From: Ornithinibacillus halophilus
Lineage (GTDB): Bacteria; Bacillota; Bacilli; Bacillales; Amphibacillaceae
Direction of reading: 5' to 3'
Length of the DNA: 43,546 nucleotides
Assembly: GCF_900129485.1 (NCBI RefSeq)
Contig: NZ_FQVW01000026.1
Coordinates: 1-43,546 of the forward strand
Program-made: the position numbers and the translations under genes
In this document: one piece after another, positions 28,103 to 36,824 of the stretch
Layout of the letters: every line of letters starts with the position of its first letter
How positions within the stretch are numbered: position 1 is the first letter of the stretch
The notes under the pieces: generated by a model
Seen by the model: only the letters and a program-made list of their open reading frames with translations
The model's database searches: none
Told to the model about the DNA's origin: nothing

Positions 28103-28339
28103 ATCTCTGAAATTTTATACTTTCTTATCCTATAAAAATATACGAGTTTTCGATAATAATAGTTTCATTTTATTAATTTTAAGATAAAAACCGAATGTTA
28201 CACACTATTGGTAGCGTTGTCATTAAATTTTTTTGTAAATTCGAGGTAAATTTTTAATATTAGTCTAGCATTTTTTGTAGAAATAGTATTTAATAAGATA
28301 GAAAGATTTATTATTTCTAAAATTCTTAGGAGGGTCAAA

Positions 28340-29242
28340 ATGAAGAAACTTTATAGTTTAGTACTTGTGTTAGGTTTATCACTTGTGTTAGCTGCATGTG
28401 GTGGAAATGACGCGTCAAATCCTGATACGTTAGTTATTGGATTTGTACCATCTCAGGATTCGGGTTCAATTGCTGATACTGTTGAACCATTAGCAGAAAA
28501 ATTAGGCGAAGAATTAGGTAAAGAAGTCGATCCTAGAGTTATGCAAAACTACAGTGCTCTAGTTGAGGCAATGGGGTCTAACCAAGTACACATTGGATTC
28601 ATTCCAGCATTTGGTTATGTACTTGCTAACCAAGAATATGACGTTGAAGTAATCTTAAAATCCATTCGCTATGGTTCTGGTACATATAAAGCTCAATATC
28701 TAGTACGTTCTGATTCTGGTATTGAAAGCTTAGAAGATTTAGAAGGAAAAGTTTGGGCTTATGGTGATCAATTATCTACTTCTGGATACCTATTCCCAGC
28801 TAACCAATTAATGGAAGAATTCGGTTATGAATCTGCTCCAGAATTAGAAAGTGAATTTTTCTCTAACACAGTTCAAACTGGTGGACATGATAACTCAGCT
28901 CTTGAGGTTTATAACGGAGAAGCTGATGTAGCTACAACATTTGATGATGTTCGTACAGAGCTTGAAGAAGAATATCCAGACATTATGGATAAATTAACAG
29001 TTCTTACTCATACTGATGAAATTCCGAACGATACAATTTCTGTAACTAGTGAATTAGATGATGAATTAGTTCAAGAAATTAAAGATATCTTCTTGTCTTT
29101 CAATGATGATGAAGAGATGATTCAAATCATGGATGAAGTATACAACTGGGATGCTATTGATGAAGCAACAGATGAAGAATATCAAGTTGTAAAAGATACT
29201 TATCAAAAATTCAGAGACAATATTACAATCGATGATCTATAA
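28340..29242 (+). CDS. phnD: Phosphonate-type ABC transporter substrate-binding lipoprotein
   Basis: A 300-residue lipoprotein: signal peptide with lipobox LVLAAC (Cys20), then the PhnD-type periplasmic-binding fold (IGFVPSQD, the NYSALVEAMGSNQVHIGF segment, YGDQLSTSGYLFP). It should capture a phosphorus-containing ligand (phosphonate, phosphite or organophosphate) outside the membrane. AGGAGGG precedes the ATG by seven bases. It heads phnD-phnC-phnE-phnE-nucleotidase. A 16-bp hairpin separates it from phnC. No clear PhoP box was found in the 237 bp upstream of it that lie beyond the repeat. Confidence 0.93.
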   Translation: MKKLYSLVLVLGLSLVLAACGGNDASNPDTLVIGFVPSQDSGSIADTVEPLAEKLGEELGKEVDPRVMQNYSALVEAMGSNQVHIGFIPAFGYVLANQEYDVEVILKSIRYGSGTYKAQYLVRSDSGIESLEDLEGKVWAYGDQLSTSGYLFPANQLMEEFGYESAPELESEFFSNTVQTGGHDNSALEVYNGEADVATTFDDVRTELEEEYPDIMDKLTVLTHTDEIPNDTISVTSELDDELVQEIKDIFLSFNDDEEMIQIMDEVYNWDAIDEATDEEYQVVKDTYQKFRDNITIDDL

Positions 29243-29313
29243 GAAATAGGTGTAAGCGTCTTGGCCTGCCTCAGGCATAGCCTTAAACCTCGAGGGAGTA
29301 GGTTGCTTTCGCT
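29241..29313. repeat. Decayed copy of the extragenic hairpin repeat
   Basis: Begins AAGAAATAGGTGTAAGCG, shares CTTGG, CTTAA, CCTCGAGGG and AGTAGG blocks in the same order as 27984-28102, and is shorter and diverged. It overlaps the phnD stop codon. Confidence 0.6.
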
Positions 29314-29323
29314 AAAATTAATA

Positions 29324-29364
29324 GCAATAAAGAGGGAAGGGTAATTAACTTCCCTCTTTATTGC
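29324..29364 (+). terminator. Intercistronic hairpin between phnD and phnC
   Basis: A perfect 16-bp stem (29324-29339 with 29349-29364) and a 9-base loop; the 3' arm ends CTTTATTGC, so the T-run is poor. It probably gives partial termination or shields phnD mRNA, raising binding protein over transporter subunits. Confidence 0.75.
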
Positions 29365-29420
29365 GTATACATCATGAAAACGAATTGAAAATTATATGCC
29401 TGTAATGGAGGATTTATATA

Positions 29421-30197
29421 ATGATAGAATTTAAAGATTTAGGGTTAGTATACCCGAATGGGACAGAAGGATTGAAAAATATTAATGTAACGATAAACGA
29501 CGGTGAATTTGTAGTAATCGTAGGATTGTCAGGTGCTGGTAAATCAACATTTATCCGGAGTATCAACCGATTGGTAACTCCTACATCAGGCGAATTATTA
29601 GTAGATGGGGAAAACATTCTTCCATACAAGGGGAAGAATTTACGCCAATTACGTACTAAAGTTGGTATGATTTTTCAAAACTATAATCTAGTTAAACGTT
29701 CGAATGTATTAAAAAATGTTTTAGCTGGACGTCTTGGTCACACAGGCACATTACGTTCTATTACTAACTTATATAAAAAAGAAGATATTGCGTTAGCTTA
29801 TGAAAGCCTACAACGTGTTAATATAGACGAGAAAATTTATAATCGTGCAGACGAACTAAGTGGTGGTCAGCAACAACGTGTTAGTATTGCACGTGTTTTA
29901 ACTCAAAAACCTGATTATATACTAGCAGATGAACCAGTTGCATCACTAGATCCACCAACTTCTCATCAAGTAATGCAGTATTTAAAGAAGATTAATAAAG
30001 AAGATAATATCACTACAATCGTTAACCTCCACTTTATTGATATGGCAATGGAATATGCTGATCGTATTATTGGCATGCGAGCAGGTGAAGTTGTTTTTGA
30101 TGGTCCCGTATCCGAAGTATCAGAAAAAACATTCGAAGAAATTTATGGCCGTTCTATACGTGAGGATGACTTGCGTGGGGGGGCTGACGAGTCGTGA
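29421..30197 (+). CDS. phnC: Phosphonate-type ABC transporter ATP-binding protein
   Basis: 258 residues, the PhnC length. Walker A GLSGAGKS near 35-42, signature LSGGQQQR near 148-155, Walker B YILADEP, and switch His in NLHFIDMA. It powers import through the two PhnE subunits. GGAGG lies 11 bases before the ATG. The stop overlaps the next GTG start (GTGA). Confidence 0.95.
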   Translation: MIEFKDLGLVYPNGTEGLKNINVTINDGEFVVIVGLSGAGKSTFIRSINRLVTPTSGELLVDGENILPYKGKNLRQLRTKVGMIFQNYNLVKRSNVLKNVLAGRLGHTGTLRSITNLYKKEDIALAYESLQRVNIDEKIYNRADELSGGQQQRVSIARVLTQKPDYILADEPVASLDPPTSHQVMQYLKKINKEDNITTIVNLHFIDMAMEYADRIIGMRAGEVVFDGPVSEVSEKTFEEIYGRSIREDDLRGGADES

Positions 30198-31003
30198 CAA
30201 AAGAGAAGAAAACAATAGATTCTAAGCTATCCATTTATCCTGCAAAGACGAAAAAGCAAATAACGATTATTTTTGCAGCAGTCCTTGGGATGTACCTATT
30301 TAGTATGTTCTGGACACAACGAGATATGGCAGGTGGATTTGGCGGAGCTTTAGGTAATATGTATAGGGTTATTGAAAAGTTCTTCCCACCTAATTTTGCT
30401 GTTCTACCAGCTCTTGTTGACCCTATAGCGGAAACCATTCATATGGCTATTATAGCAACAACGATTGCAACTATCCTTACCGTTCCATTAGCCATTCTTT
30501 CCGCACAAAATGTAACAACATTTAAACCTTTGTACTATCTTACAAGAACATTTCTTAATCTATTACGTACGATTCCGGATTTAGTGCTAGCAGTAATTTT
30601 TGTAGGATTATTTGGTATAGGTGTATTCCCAGGTATTCTAGCTTTAGCCGTATTCTCACTAGGAATTTTAGCAAAATTAATCGGGGAAACCATTGAATCA
30701 GTTGATATGAATCCAATGGAAGCAATGCGTGCATCTGGTGGTAATGTATTTCAAGTAATCTGGTATGCTTTGATTCCACAAATTTTACCGCAATTTACAT
30801 CTTTTGTATTGTATGTGTTCGAAATTAACATACGTGCTTCAGTTGTATTAGGGTATGTGGGTGCTGGTGGTATTGGGTTGATTCTTAACCAACAACTAGG
30901 TTTCTATAATTATCCGAATGCTATGGCTGTTATTATTGTAATATTTGTTGTTGTTATAGCTATTGAATATGTAAGTAATAAAATAAGGGAGGCATTAATA
31001 TAA
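30194..31003 (+). CDS. phnE: Phosphonate-type ABC transporter permease (first PhnE)
   Basis: A 269-residue permease with about six membrane helices and a binding-protein-dependent transport domain; the coupling (EAA) loop reads SVDMNPMEAMRASGGNVFQVIWYALIPQ. It starts with GTG overlapping the phnC stop, with a G-run as ribosome site, and its stop overlaps the next gene (TAATG), so three proteins are translationally coupled. Confidence 0.94.
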   Translation: MTKEKKTIDSKLSIYPAKTKKQITIIFAAVLGMYLFSMFWTQRDMAGGFGGALGNMYRVIEKFFPPNFAVLPALVDPIAETIHMAIIATTIATILTVPLAILSAQNVTTFKPLYYLTRTFLNLLRTIPDLVLAVIFVGLFGIGVFPGILALAVFSLGILAKLIGETIESVDMNPMEAMRASGGNVFQVIWYALIPQILPQFTSFVLYVFEINIRASVVLGYVGAGGIGLILNQQLGFYNYPNAMAVIIVIFVVVIAIEYVSNKIREALI

Positions 31004-31803
31004 TGGCAAGTTATACACTTCCTCCTAAACCAAAGAATTCTCTTTATAAAAAAGTAAAAAGAATTGTTATTACACTTCTTGTAATTGCTTTATATGTATG
31101 GACTTTTACTAGTATTGATATTGACTGGCAGAATGCAATGGACCGTTTTGTTCAAAACTATAACGTACTTATTCCTATGTTATTTAGTCCTGATTGGTCA
31201 GCAACTGGTGAAGTTGCACTTAAGATGTTAGAAACAATCTTCATCGCATTTGCTGGTTCATTAATGGCAGCAGTATTAGCCATTCCACTATCATTTATGG
31301 CAGCTAATAATATGATGGGTGGTAAAATTGCTGCAACAGTTGGTAAATGGATTTTATCTGCTGTACGTGCATTCCCAGATATTATTTTAGCTATTCTTTT
31401 CGTAGTTGCCGTAGGTCCGAATGCGTTTGCCGGTGTTCTAGCAATAGCAATTGGTTCTACAGGTATGTTAGGGAAAATGTTCTCTGAAATTATTGAATCG
31501 ATAGATATGCAAGTTGTTGAAGCGATGCAAGCCAATGGCGCTAATAAAATTCAGATTCTTTTTTACGCGGTAATGCCACAAGTTATTCCAGAATTCCTAT
31601 CTTACGCTATTTATCGCTTTGAAGTAGATATTCGTGCTTCATCCATTTTAGGTATTGTAGGTGCTGGTGGTATTGGTACAATGGTTATGTTCGCATCCCA
31701 AAACCGCGAATGGAATGAAATGGGAACAATTTTACTTGGTATCATTATTGTAGTAACAATTATCGACTTTACATCTGCAAGAATAAGAAAGAAAATTGTA
31801 TAA
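31003..31803 (+). CDS. phnE: Phosphonate-type ABC transporter permease (second PhnE)
   Basis: 266 residues, homologous to the preceding permease (shared RASVVLGYVGAGGIG-type block, here ASSILGIVGAGGIG, and EAMQANGANKIQILFYAVMPQ coupling loop). Paired PhnE proteins forming a heterodimeric channel are usual in Firmicutes. Followed by a terminator-like hairpin and the nucleotidase. Confidence 0.94.
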   Translation: MASYTLPPKPKNSLYKKVKRIVITLLVIALYVWTFTSIDIDWQNAMDRFVQNYNVLIPMLFSPDWSATGEVALKMLETIFIAFAGSLMAAVLAIPLSFMAANNMMGGKIAATVGKWILSAVRAFPDIILAILFVVAVGPNAFAGVLAIAIGSTGMLGKMFSEIIESIDMQVVEAMQANGANKIQILFYAVMPQVIPEFLSYAIYRFEVDIRASSILGIVGAGGIGTMVMFASQNREWNEMGTILLGIIIVVTIIDFTSARIRKKIV

Positions 31804-31815
31804 TAAAACTAGAAG

Positions 31816-31855
31816 GAACGAAATTAAGGATTTATCTTAATTTCGTTTCTTTATT
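31816..31855 (+). terminator. Terminator after the phn transporter genes
   Basis: A perfect 12-bp stem (31817-31828 with 31836-31847) with a 7-base loop followed by TCTTTATT. It may limit readthrough into the nucleotidase gene 49 bp on. Confidence 0.75.
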
Positions 31856-31903
31856 AAAAAGCTGTAATTCAAGCTGTCTAGCGTTCAGAAAGGATGTACT
31901 TTT

Positions 31904-33478
31904 TTGAGTAATTCAACACGTATTAAACTATTATATACAAGTGATGTTCACGGCAATGCTATGCCAGTTCTATATGGTACGAATGAGCCTGCTGAACTGG
32001 GCCTTAGTAAATATGCAACAATTGTAAAAAAGTCTAGAAAAGAAAACGAAAATGTCATTGTTATTGATAATGGAGATTTAATTCAAGGTACACCTTTGAT
32101 GACACATTATGTTAAAGAACATAGTCATAAAGAAAATCCTATGGTTGGGATTATGAATCACCTTGAAGTTGACGCTGGGGTGATTGGGAACCATGAATTT
32201 AATTTTGGCAAAAAGATTTTAGATGATGCCATCTCTCAATCTACCTTTCCGTGGCTTTCTGCCAACATTGTAGATAAAGAAACTGGTGAACCTTATTTCG
32301 GGATCCCTTATAAGATTGTAACAGTGAATGAAATTAAAGTTGCAATTGTCGGGGTTACGACACACTATATCCCGAACTGGGAATCACCAGAACATATTAA
32401 AGGTCTACAGTTTAAAGATGCATGCAAAACATTAAAACAATGGGTTGAAAAAGTACATGCAACAGAAAATCCTGATGTATTAATTGCTTGTTACCATGGT
32501 GGATTTGAAAGAGATATCGAAACTGGACAAGTAACCGAAAACTTGACTGGTGAAAATCAAGGGTATGAAATGTGTCAAAATATAGATGATATCGATGTAC
32601 TTTTAACAGGCCATCAGCATCGAATACTAACAGGTAAAATTAACGATGTATTAATTGCACAGCCTGGGAATAACGGAAAAATGTATGGTGAAATCAGTAT
32701 AGAATTACAAAAACAAGATGGAACATGGTCCATTACAGATAAAAGTGCTTCCATACATACGTTGGAAGGGGTAAACCCAGACCCAGCAATAATGAACTAT
32801 ATGAAAGAAATAGAAACGTCTACACAGGAATGGCTTGACCAACCAACTGGTCACATTGATGGAGACATGACGATTGAAAACCCATTACAAGCAAGAATAG
32901 AAAAGCACCCTTTTATTCAATTCATTCAAAATGTACAAATGGAGGCCAGCGGAGTAGATATATCCGTAACATCCCTTCTTAATAACGAGTCAAAGGGATT
33001 TCAGCCAGTGGTCACAATGCGTGATATCGTTGCAAACTATATGTATCCTAATACTTTAGTAGTACTGGAATTAACGGGTAGAGACATTCTAGAAGCATTA
33101 GAGAAAAGCGCAGAGTATTTTGTCCTTCAAGATGGTGAAATTGCTGTTAATCCAGCCTACATCGAACCAAAGCCCCAGCACTATAATTATGACATGTGGG
33201 AAGGAATTGAATATACCATAAATGTGTCCAAGCCTTTTGGTGAGCGTATTGAGGATGTAACATATAAAGGTCATCCACTAAATAACGATTCAATTTACCA
33301 TGTTGTATTAAACAATTACCGTGCTAGTGGTGGTGGAAATTATGATGTATTTAAAAATAAACCTGTTGTCAAAGAAATCCAAAAAGATGCTGTAGAATTG
33401 ATTCATTCTTATTTTGAAAAACATAAAGTCGTAAAGGCCGATGTATTTAGAAATTTCGCAGTTACTACTAATAATTAA
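31904..33478 (+). CDS. Cytoplasmic bifunctional metallophosphatase/5'-nucleotidase
   Basis: 524 residues in the UshA/CpdB architecture: a calcineurin-like metallophosphatase domain (about 5-290) with metal ligands in TSDVHGN (Asp14, His16), DNGD (55-58), GNHEFNFG (Asn96, His97) and GHQHR, then a C-terminal 5'-nucleotidase domain (about 320-510, with NYRASGGGNYDVF). It lacks a signal peptide, unlike most secreted members, so it should act inside the cell, perhaps on the compound imported by the phn transporter. The TTG start at 31904 follows AAAGGATG. Substrate could be nucleotides, cyclic nucleotides or other phosphate monoesters. Confidence 0.9.
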   Translation: MSNSTRIKLLYTSDVHGNAMPVLYGTNEPAELGLSKYATIVKKSRKENENVIVIDNGDLIQGTPLMTHYVKEHSHKENPMVGIMNHLEVDAGVIGNHEFNFGKKILDDAISQSTFPWLSANIVDKETGEPYFGIPYKIVTVNEIKVAIVGVTTHYIPNWESPEHIKGLQFKDACKTLKQWVEKVHATENPDVLIACYHGGFERDIETGQVTENLTGENQGYEMCQNIDDIDVLLTGHQHRILTGKINDVLIAQPGNNGKMYGEISIELQKQDGTWSITDKSASIHTLEGVNPDPAIMNYMKEIETSTQEWLDQPTGHIDGDMTIENPLQARIEKHPFIQFIQNVQMEASGVDISVTSLLNNESKGFQPVVTMRDIVANYMYPNTLVVLELTGRDILEALEKSAEYFVLQDGEIAVNPAYIEPKPQHYNYDMWEGIEYTINVSKPFGERIEDVTYKGHPLNNDSIYHVVLNNYRASGGGNYDVFKNKPVVKEIQKDAVELIHSYFEKHKVVKADVFRNFAVTTNN

Positions 33479-33497
33479 ATAACTTATTTACTTTTTT

Positions 33498-33682
33498 GAT
33501 GAATCCTCATTCCGTTATTTACTTGAAAACACCTGGTTTAGGCATATTGATGAATCCTCATTCCGTTATTCATCTTTTTTCACCTTATTTTCGGCGATTT
33601 CTGAAGTATAACGGAACCAGGATTCATTTCAACCTTTTTTATGCTGTCTTTCTGGAGTATAACGGAACCAAAATCCGGATGC
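33498..33682. repeat. Direct and inverted extragenic repeats (CCGTTATT family)
   Basis: GATGAATCC followed by TCATTCCGTTATT occurs at 33498-33519 and 33549-33570. Its near-complement (ATAACGGAACCAGGATTCAT, two mismatches) is at 33608-33627, and a further variant at 33657-33682. Together they can fold into a large hairpin in the gap between the nucleotidase and the convergent PepSY gene. Confidence 0.8.
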
Positions 33683-33709
33683 TTTTAATCCTCTTTCCGT
33701 TTTATTTAA

Positions 33710-34510
33710 TTAGTCATCGTTATCGTCGTCATCATCGTCATCGTCGTCATCATCGTCTTCGTCATCGTCAAAATCTGCATCAATTGATATTACAATGATT
33801 TCACCAGTAAATGCATCGATTTCAATCTCAGCCTCGCCCCTTGATGACTCAACTTCTATTTCGTAAATTAGACGTCCATCATCTTCATCTAATTCTAAAT
33901 CTGTCACTTTTCCAGCATACTGACCTAAAGCTATTTTTTTAGCAGCTTCAGCACTTATTGTAGTTTTCTTTTTATTGGTATCTTTTTGCTTACGATCATC
34001 TGCATCGTCGTTATCATTCTTGGTTTTTTCAGACTTTGGTTTTTCTTTTTTTACGTTGTTATCTTGTTTTTTATTATCATCATTCGATTTATTTGTGTTG
34101 CGGTCATCTGCATCGTCATCATCTTTTTCAACTTCTTTTTCTTTCATTTTTACTGGCTCTTCAGAGGAATCCTTGTCAGCTACTGCTTTATTAGTAGAAT
34201 CTTCTTCTTTATTCTTTTTACCGATAATGGTTTTTTCTTTTAGCTTAAGTATTTCACCTGAGGTTGCATCCATTTTTAGTTCATATTCTTTTTCATCATT
34301 TTTTACTTCGACTTCATAAACTGCTTTATTTTTTTCTCTCTCTAATTCAATCTCAGTCACTGTACCCGGATATTGTGATAATACCATTGTACGAATTTCC
34401 TCAGTAGTTAAGATATTCCCAGAATCAGATGCATTGGAATGATAAATACCAAGCCCAAAGACTGCCGTTAATACTACTGCTCCAATCGTAATCATTAATT
34501 TTTTGTTCAT
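33710..34510 (-). CDS. Double PepSY-domain protein with poly-aspartate tail (YkoJ-like)
   Basis: 266 residues. An N-terminal hydrophobic segment (about 5-25) is a signal anchor or signal peptide. PepSY domains lie at about 33-92 and 187-245, joined by a charged, repetitive linker with two DDADDR motifs. The last 19 residues are almost all Asp. The coding strand there is a GAT/GAC microsatellite. It sits directly downstream of a histidine kinase and response regulator, like ykoJ beside ykoHG in B. subtilis. GGAGG precedes the ATG by seven bases. The acidic parts suggest cation binding outside the membrane (inference). Confidence 0.85.
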   Translation of the reverse strand: MNKKLMITIGAVVLTAVFGLGIYHSNASDSGNILTTEEIRTMVLSQYPGTVTEIELEREKNKAVYEVEVKNDEKEYELKMDATSGEILKLKEKTIIGKKNKEEDSTNKAVADKDSSEEPVKMKEKEVEKDDDDADDRNTNKSNDDNKKQDNNVKKEKPKSEKTKNDNDDADDRKQKDTNKKKTTISAEAAKKIALGQYAGKVTDLELDEDDGRLIYEIEVESSRGEAEIEIDAFTGEIIVISIDADFDDDEDDDDDDDDDDDDNDD

Positions 34511-34611
34511 AACAATTACCTCCTTCTCTTTATACTTTCATCTTACACATCAAGAATGAAAGAACTCTGTGAGGAAGATTAGAATTTGATGAGAAATTAT
34601 TAAAATGCTAC

Positions 34612-35946
34612 TCATATAGGAAGACATATGGTAAATGTAGACCCTTCACCAATGGTACTCTCCACTGTTAAAGACCCTTTATGAGATTCTATAATAGTTT
34701 TAGCAATGGCTAAACCAAGACCTGTTCCTCCAGTGTCCCTGCTTCTAGCTTTATCTACACGATAAAAACGATCAAAGATACGAGATTTATCTTCTTCACG
34801 AATCCCTGGTCCAAAGTCAGTAACCATCAATTTAACCATTTTTTGCTCTTTCTCCAATTGAACTAGAACTCGATCATTACTATATTTAAGAGCATTATCA
34901 ACTAATATATATAAGACCTGTTTTATCTGATTCATATTTCCTTCAATAAGAATCTTTTCATCAGTTCTAACTAACTCAATTGTACGGTCATAAGCACCTT
35001 TAAAGGCTGTAGTAACATCTACACATACAGAAGCAAGATTAAACTGTTCCATCTCGGCTTCCTCTTTATTTTTAGCTAATGACAGCATTTGCTCCACTAA
35101 TTTTTGCATTCTGTCTGCCTCTGAACTTATTGCCTCTACTGATTCACTTATCAATTCTGGATTCTCACTGCCTCTTCTTTTGATTAAGTCTGCATAACTC
35201 TTCACAATTGATATTGGTGTTTTCAATTCATGGGATGCATCAGAAACAAATATTTCCTGTTTTTCATAATTCTCTTTTAGCTTATCAATCATATTATTAT
35301 AAGCCTTCTCTAATTCATGAAGTTCATCTTTTGATTGATTATCTACGTCAATCTTTTCCCATTTAGCATGTCTAGTGTTTTCATTCATTGCACGATTAAG
35401 TGCTTGAATCGGTTTTAAGAGAAAACGACTTAATACATTTCCAGCAATAACTGTTGGGATTAAAATAATTAGTGATGCGAGAACTAAAACATAAAAAAGA
35501 ACTCTCATATTTTCTGATAAAGTAGCAAGATTTTTAGATACTTGTAAAGTTACTACTTCACCATTCATCCATATGATCGGTTTTGTTATTACAGCAAATA
35601 TTTCACCATTCTCTAACGTAACAATGGACTGTGTCTCACCTACATGATATTCAGCTGGCAATTCAAAAAAGGCTTTATCCCGAGAATGAACTTGTGGATC
35701 ACCAACTTCAGGAATCACTCGAATCATTCCATCAATTGGTAAAAACGCTTTGAGAAACTCATCTTCTGCGATTGATGGATTATCATTTAGCGAGGTTACA
35801 ATCGTATCTGTTTGGTCCTTCAATTCCTCTAATTCACTATCTGTTGATAATTTATAGAAAAGAAAATAAACCGACGTATTAATAATTAAAATTAAAATAA
35901 CCATAAATAAGCTAGAGAATAACTGAATTTTTGTTTTTAGTTTCAT
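34612..35946 (-). CDS. Sensor histidine kinase (YkoH-like)
   Basis: 444 residues: membrane helix about 8-30, extracellular sensor region about 31-148, second helix about 150-170, HAMP about 172-225, HisKA with phospho-acceptor His239 in SHELKTPIS, then HATPase_c with N box (ILVDNALKYS), G1 DFGPGI and G2 GTGLGLAI. It would phosphorylate the adjacent response regulator. The ATG at 35946 follows AAGGA by nine bases, just after the regulator stop. Confidence 0.93.
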   Translation of the reverse strand: MKLKTKIQLFSSLFMVILILIINTSVYFLFYKLSTDSELEELKDQTDTIVTSLNDNPSIAEDEFLKAFLPIDGMIRVIPEVGDPQVHSRDKAFFELPAEYHVGETQSIVTLENGEIFAVITKPIIWMNGEVVTLQVSKNLATLSENMRVLFYVLVLASLIILIPTVIAGNVLSRFLLKPIQALNRAMNENTRHAKWEKIDVDNQSKDELHELEKAYNNMIDKLKENYEKQEIFVSDASHELKTPISIVKSYADLIKRRGSENPELISESVEAISSEADRMQKLVEQMLSLAKNKEEAEMEQFNLASVCVDVTTAFKGAYDRTIELVRTDEKILIEGNMNQIKQVLYILVDNALKYSNDRVLVQLEKEQKMVKLMVTDFGPGIREEDKSRIFDRFYRVDKARSRDTGGTGLGLAIAKTIIESHKGSLTVESTIGEGSTFTICLPI

Positions 35947-35951
35947 TGCAC

Positions 35952-36641
35952 TCAATCCTTAATGGTATATCCAACACCACGTACGGTTTGGATATAAACT
36001 CTTTCAAACCCTTTATCAATTTTTTGACGTAAGTACCGGACATACACATCAACTACATTTGTTTCACCAAAATAATCATAGCCCCATACCTTCTCAATTA
36101 ATTTCTCTCGGGTCATGACAATGTTTTTATTTTCTAAAAGACACACAAGTAAATCATATTCACGCGGAGTTAAATCAATGGTCTTATCTCCACGATACAC
36201 TTCCCTGCTATCTAGATTTACTACTAAATCACCAACAGAAAGTTCATTGCTTGGTTTTACTGTTGTGATTGGTTTTCTTAAATGGGCACGAATCCGAGCT
36301 AATAATTCTTCAATTTGAAACGGTTTTGTTACATAATCATTTGCTCCTAAATCAAGCCCACTTACTTTATCATGAACTTGATCACGTGCTGTGAGTAAGA
36401 TGATAGGTGTCGCATCATCATTTCTTCGTACTCTTCTAAGTACTTCCAAACCACTCATTTCTGGAAGCATAATATCTAATAAAACGAGATCCCATTGTTT
36501 ATCAATCATCATTCGCAATGCTTCTTTTCCATTATCAGCTATCTCTGTATCATAATTTTCATAGCTTAGCTCTAATTGTAATACACGGCTAAGTTTTTTT
36601 TCATCTTCTACAATCAATATTGATGGATTAGATTCACTCAT
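35952..36641 (-). CDS. OmpR-family response regulator (YkoG-like)
   Basis: 229 residues: receiver domain with phospho-acceptor Asp56 (VLLDIMLPE), acidic pocket in VEDEKK, and Lys in TKPF; winged-helix DNA-binding domain from about 128 with TPREYDLL, VWGYDYFGETNVVDVYVRYLRQKID and VRGVGY. First gene of a three-gene operon with the kinase and the PepSY protein. The ATG at 36641 lies after GGGGAG; the upstream TTG in the same frame overlaps the ribosome site. Confidence 0.94.
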   Translation of the reverse strand: MSESNPSILIVEDEKKLSRVLQLELSYENYDTEIADNGKEALRMMIDKQWDLVLLDIMLPEMSGLEVLRRVRRNDDATPIILLTARDQVHDKVSGLDLGANDYVTKPFQIEELLARIRAHLRKPITTVKPSNELSVGDLVVNLDSREVYRGDKTIDLTPREYDLLVCLLENKNIVMTREKLIEKVWGYDYFGETNVVDVYVRYLRQKIDKGFERVYIQTVRGVGYTIKD

Positions 36642-36753
36642 AGTACTCCCCAATCTTTCATGTTTTTGTTTATAGATTCATTTAGTTAGTTTCTAATAAT
36701 ATAACAGAATAATTAAGTAGATGTAACGAAAATAAAAAACATAATCAAACATT

Positions 36754-36783
36754 TTGCAAATAAGATAGTCAAAAGTAGATAAT
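36754..36783 (+). promoter_or_regulatory. Candidate promoter of the VOC gene
   Basis: TTGCAA (36754-36759), an 18-bp spacer and GATAAT (36778-36783). The -10 lies inside the palindrome at 36776-36794. Confidence 0.4.
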
Positions 36784-36794
36784 AGTATTATCTA
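36776..36794. promoter_or_regulatory. Perfect 19-bp palindrome (candidate operator)
   Basis: TAGATAATA and TATTATCTA are exact complements around a single central G, ending 30 bp before the VOC start. It overlaps a candidate -10, has no T-run and is therefore more like an operator than a terminator. Confidence 0.6.
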
Positions 36795-36824
36795 AACGGA
36801 ATATTAACGAAGGGAGTGATTGAA

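Noticed and set aside
28103-28339. PhoP boxes upstream of phnD
   Set aside because: Some TT-A-A-type hexamers appear at 11-bp steps, but none resembles TTAACA well enough in this AT-rich stretch.
33496-34319. Plus-strand frames opposite and beside the PepSY gene
   Set aside because: One translates the extragenic repeats and the others are antisense shadows of the low-complexity Asp/Lys coding sequence.
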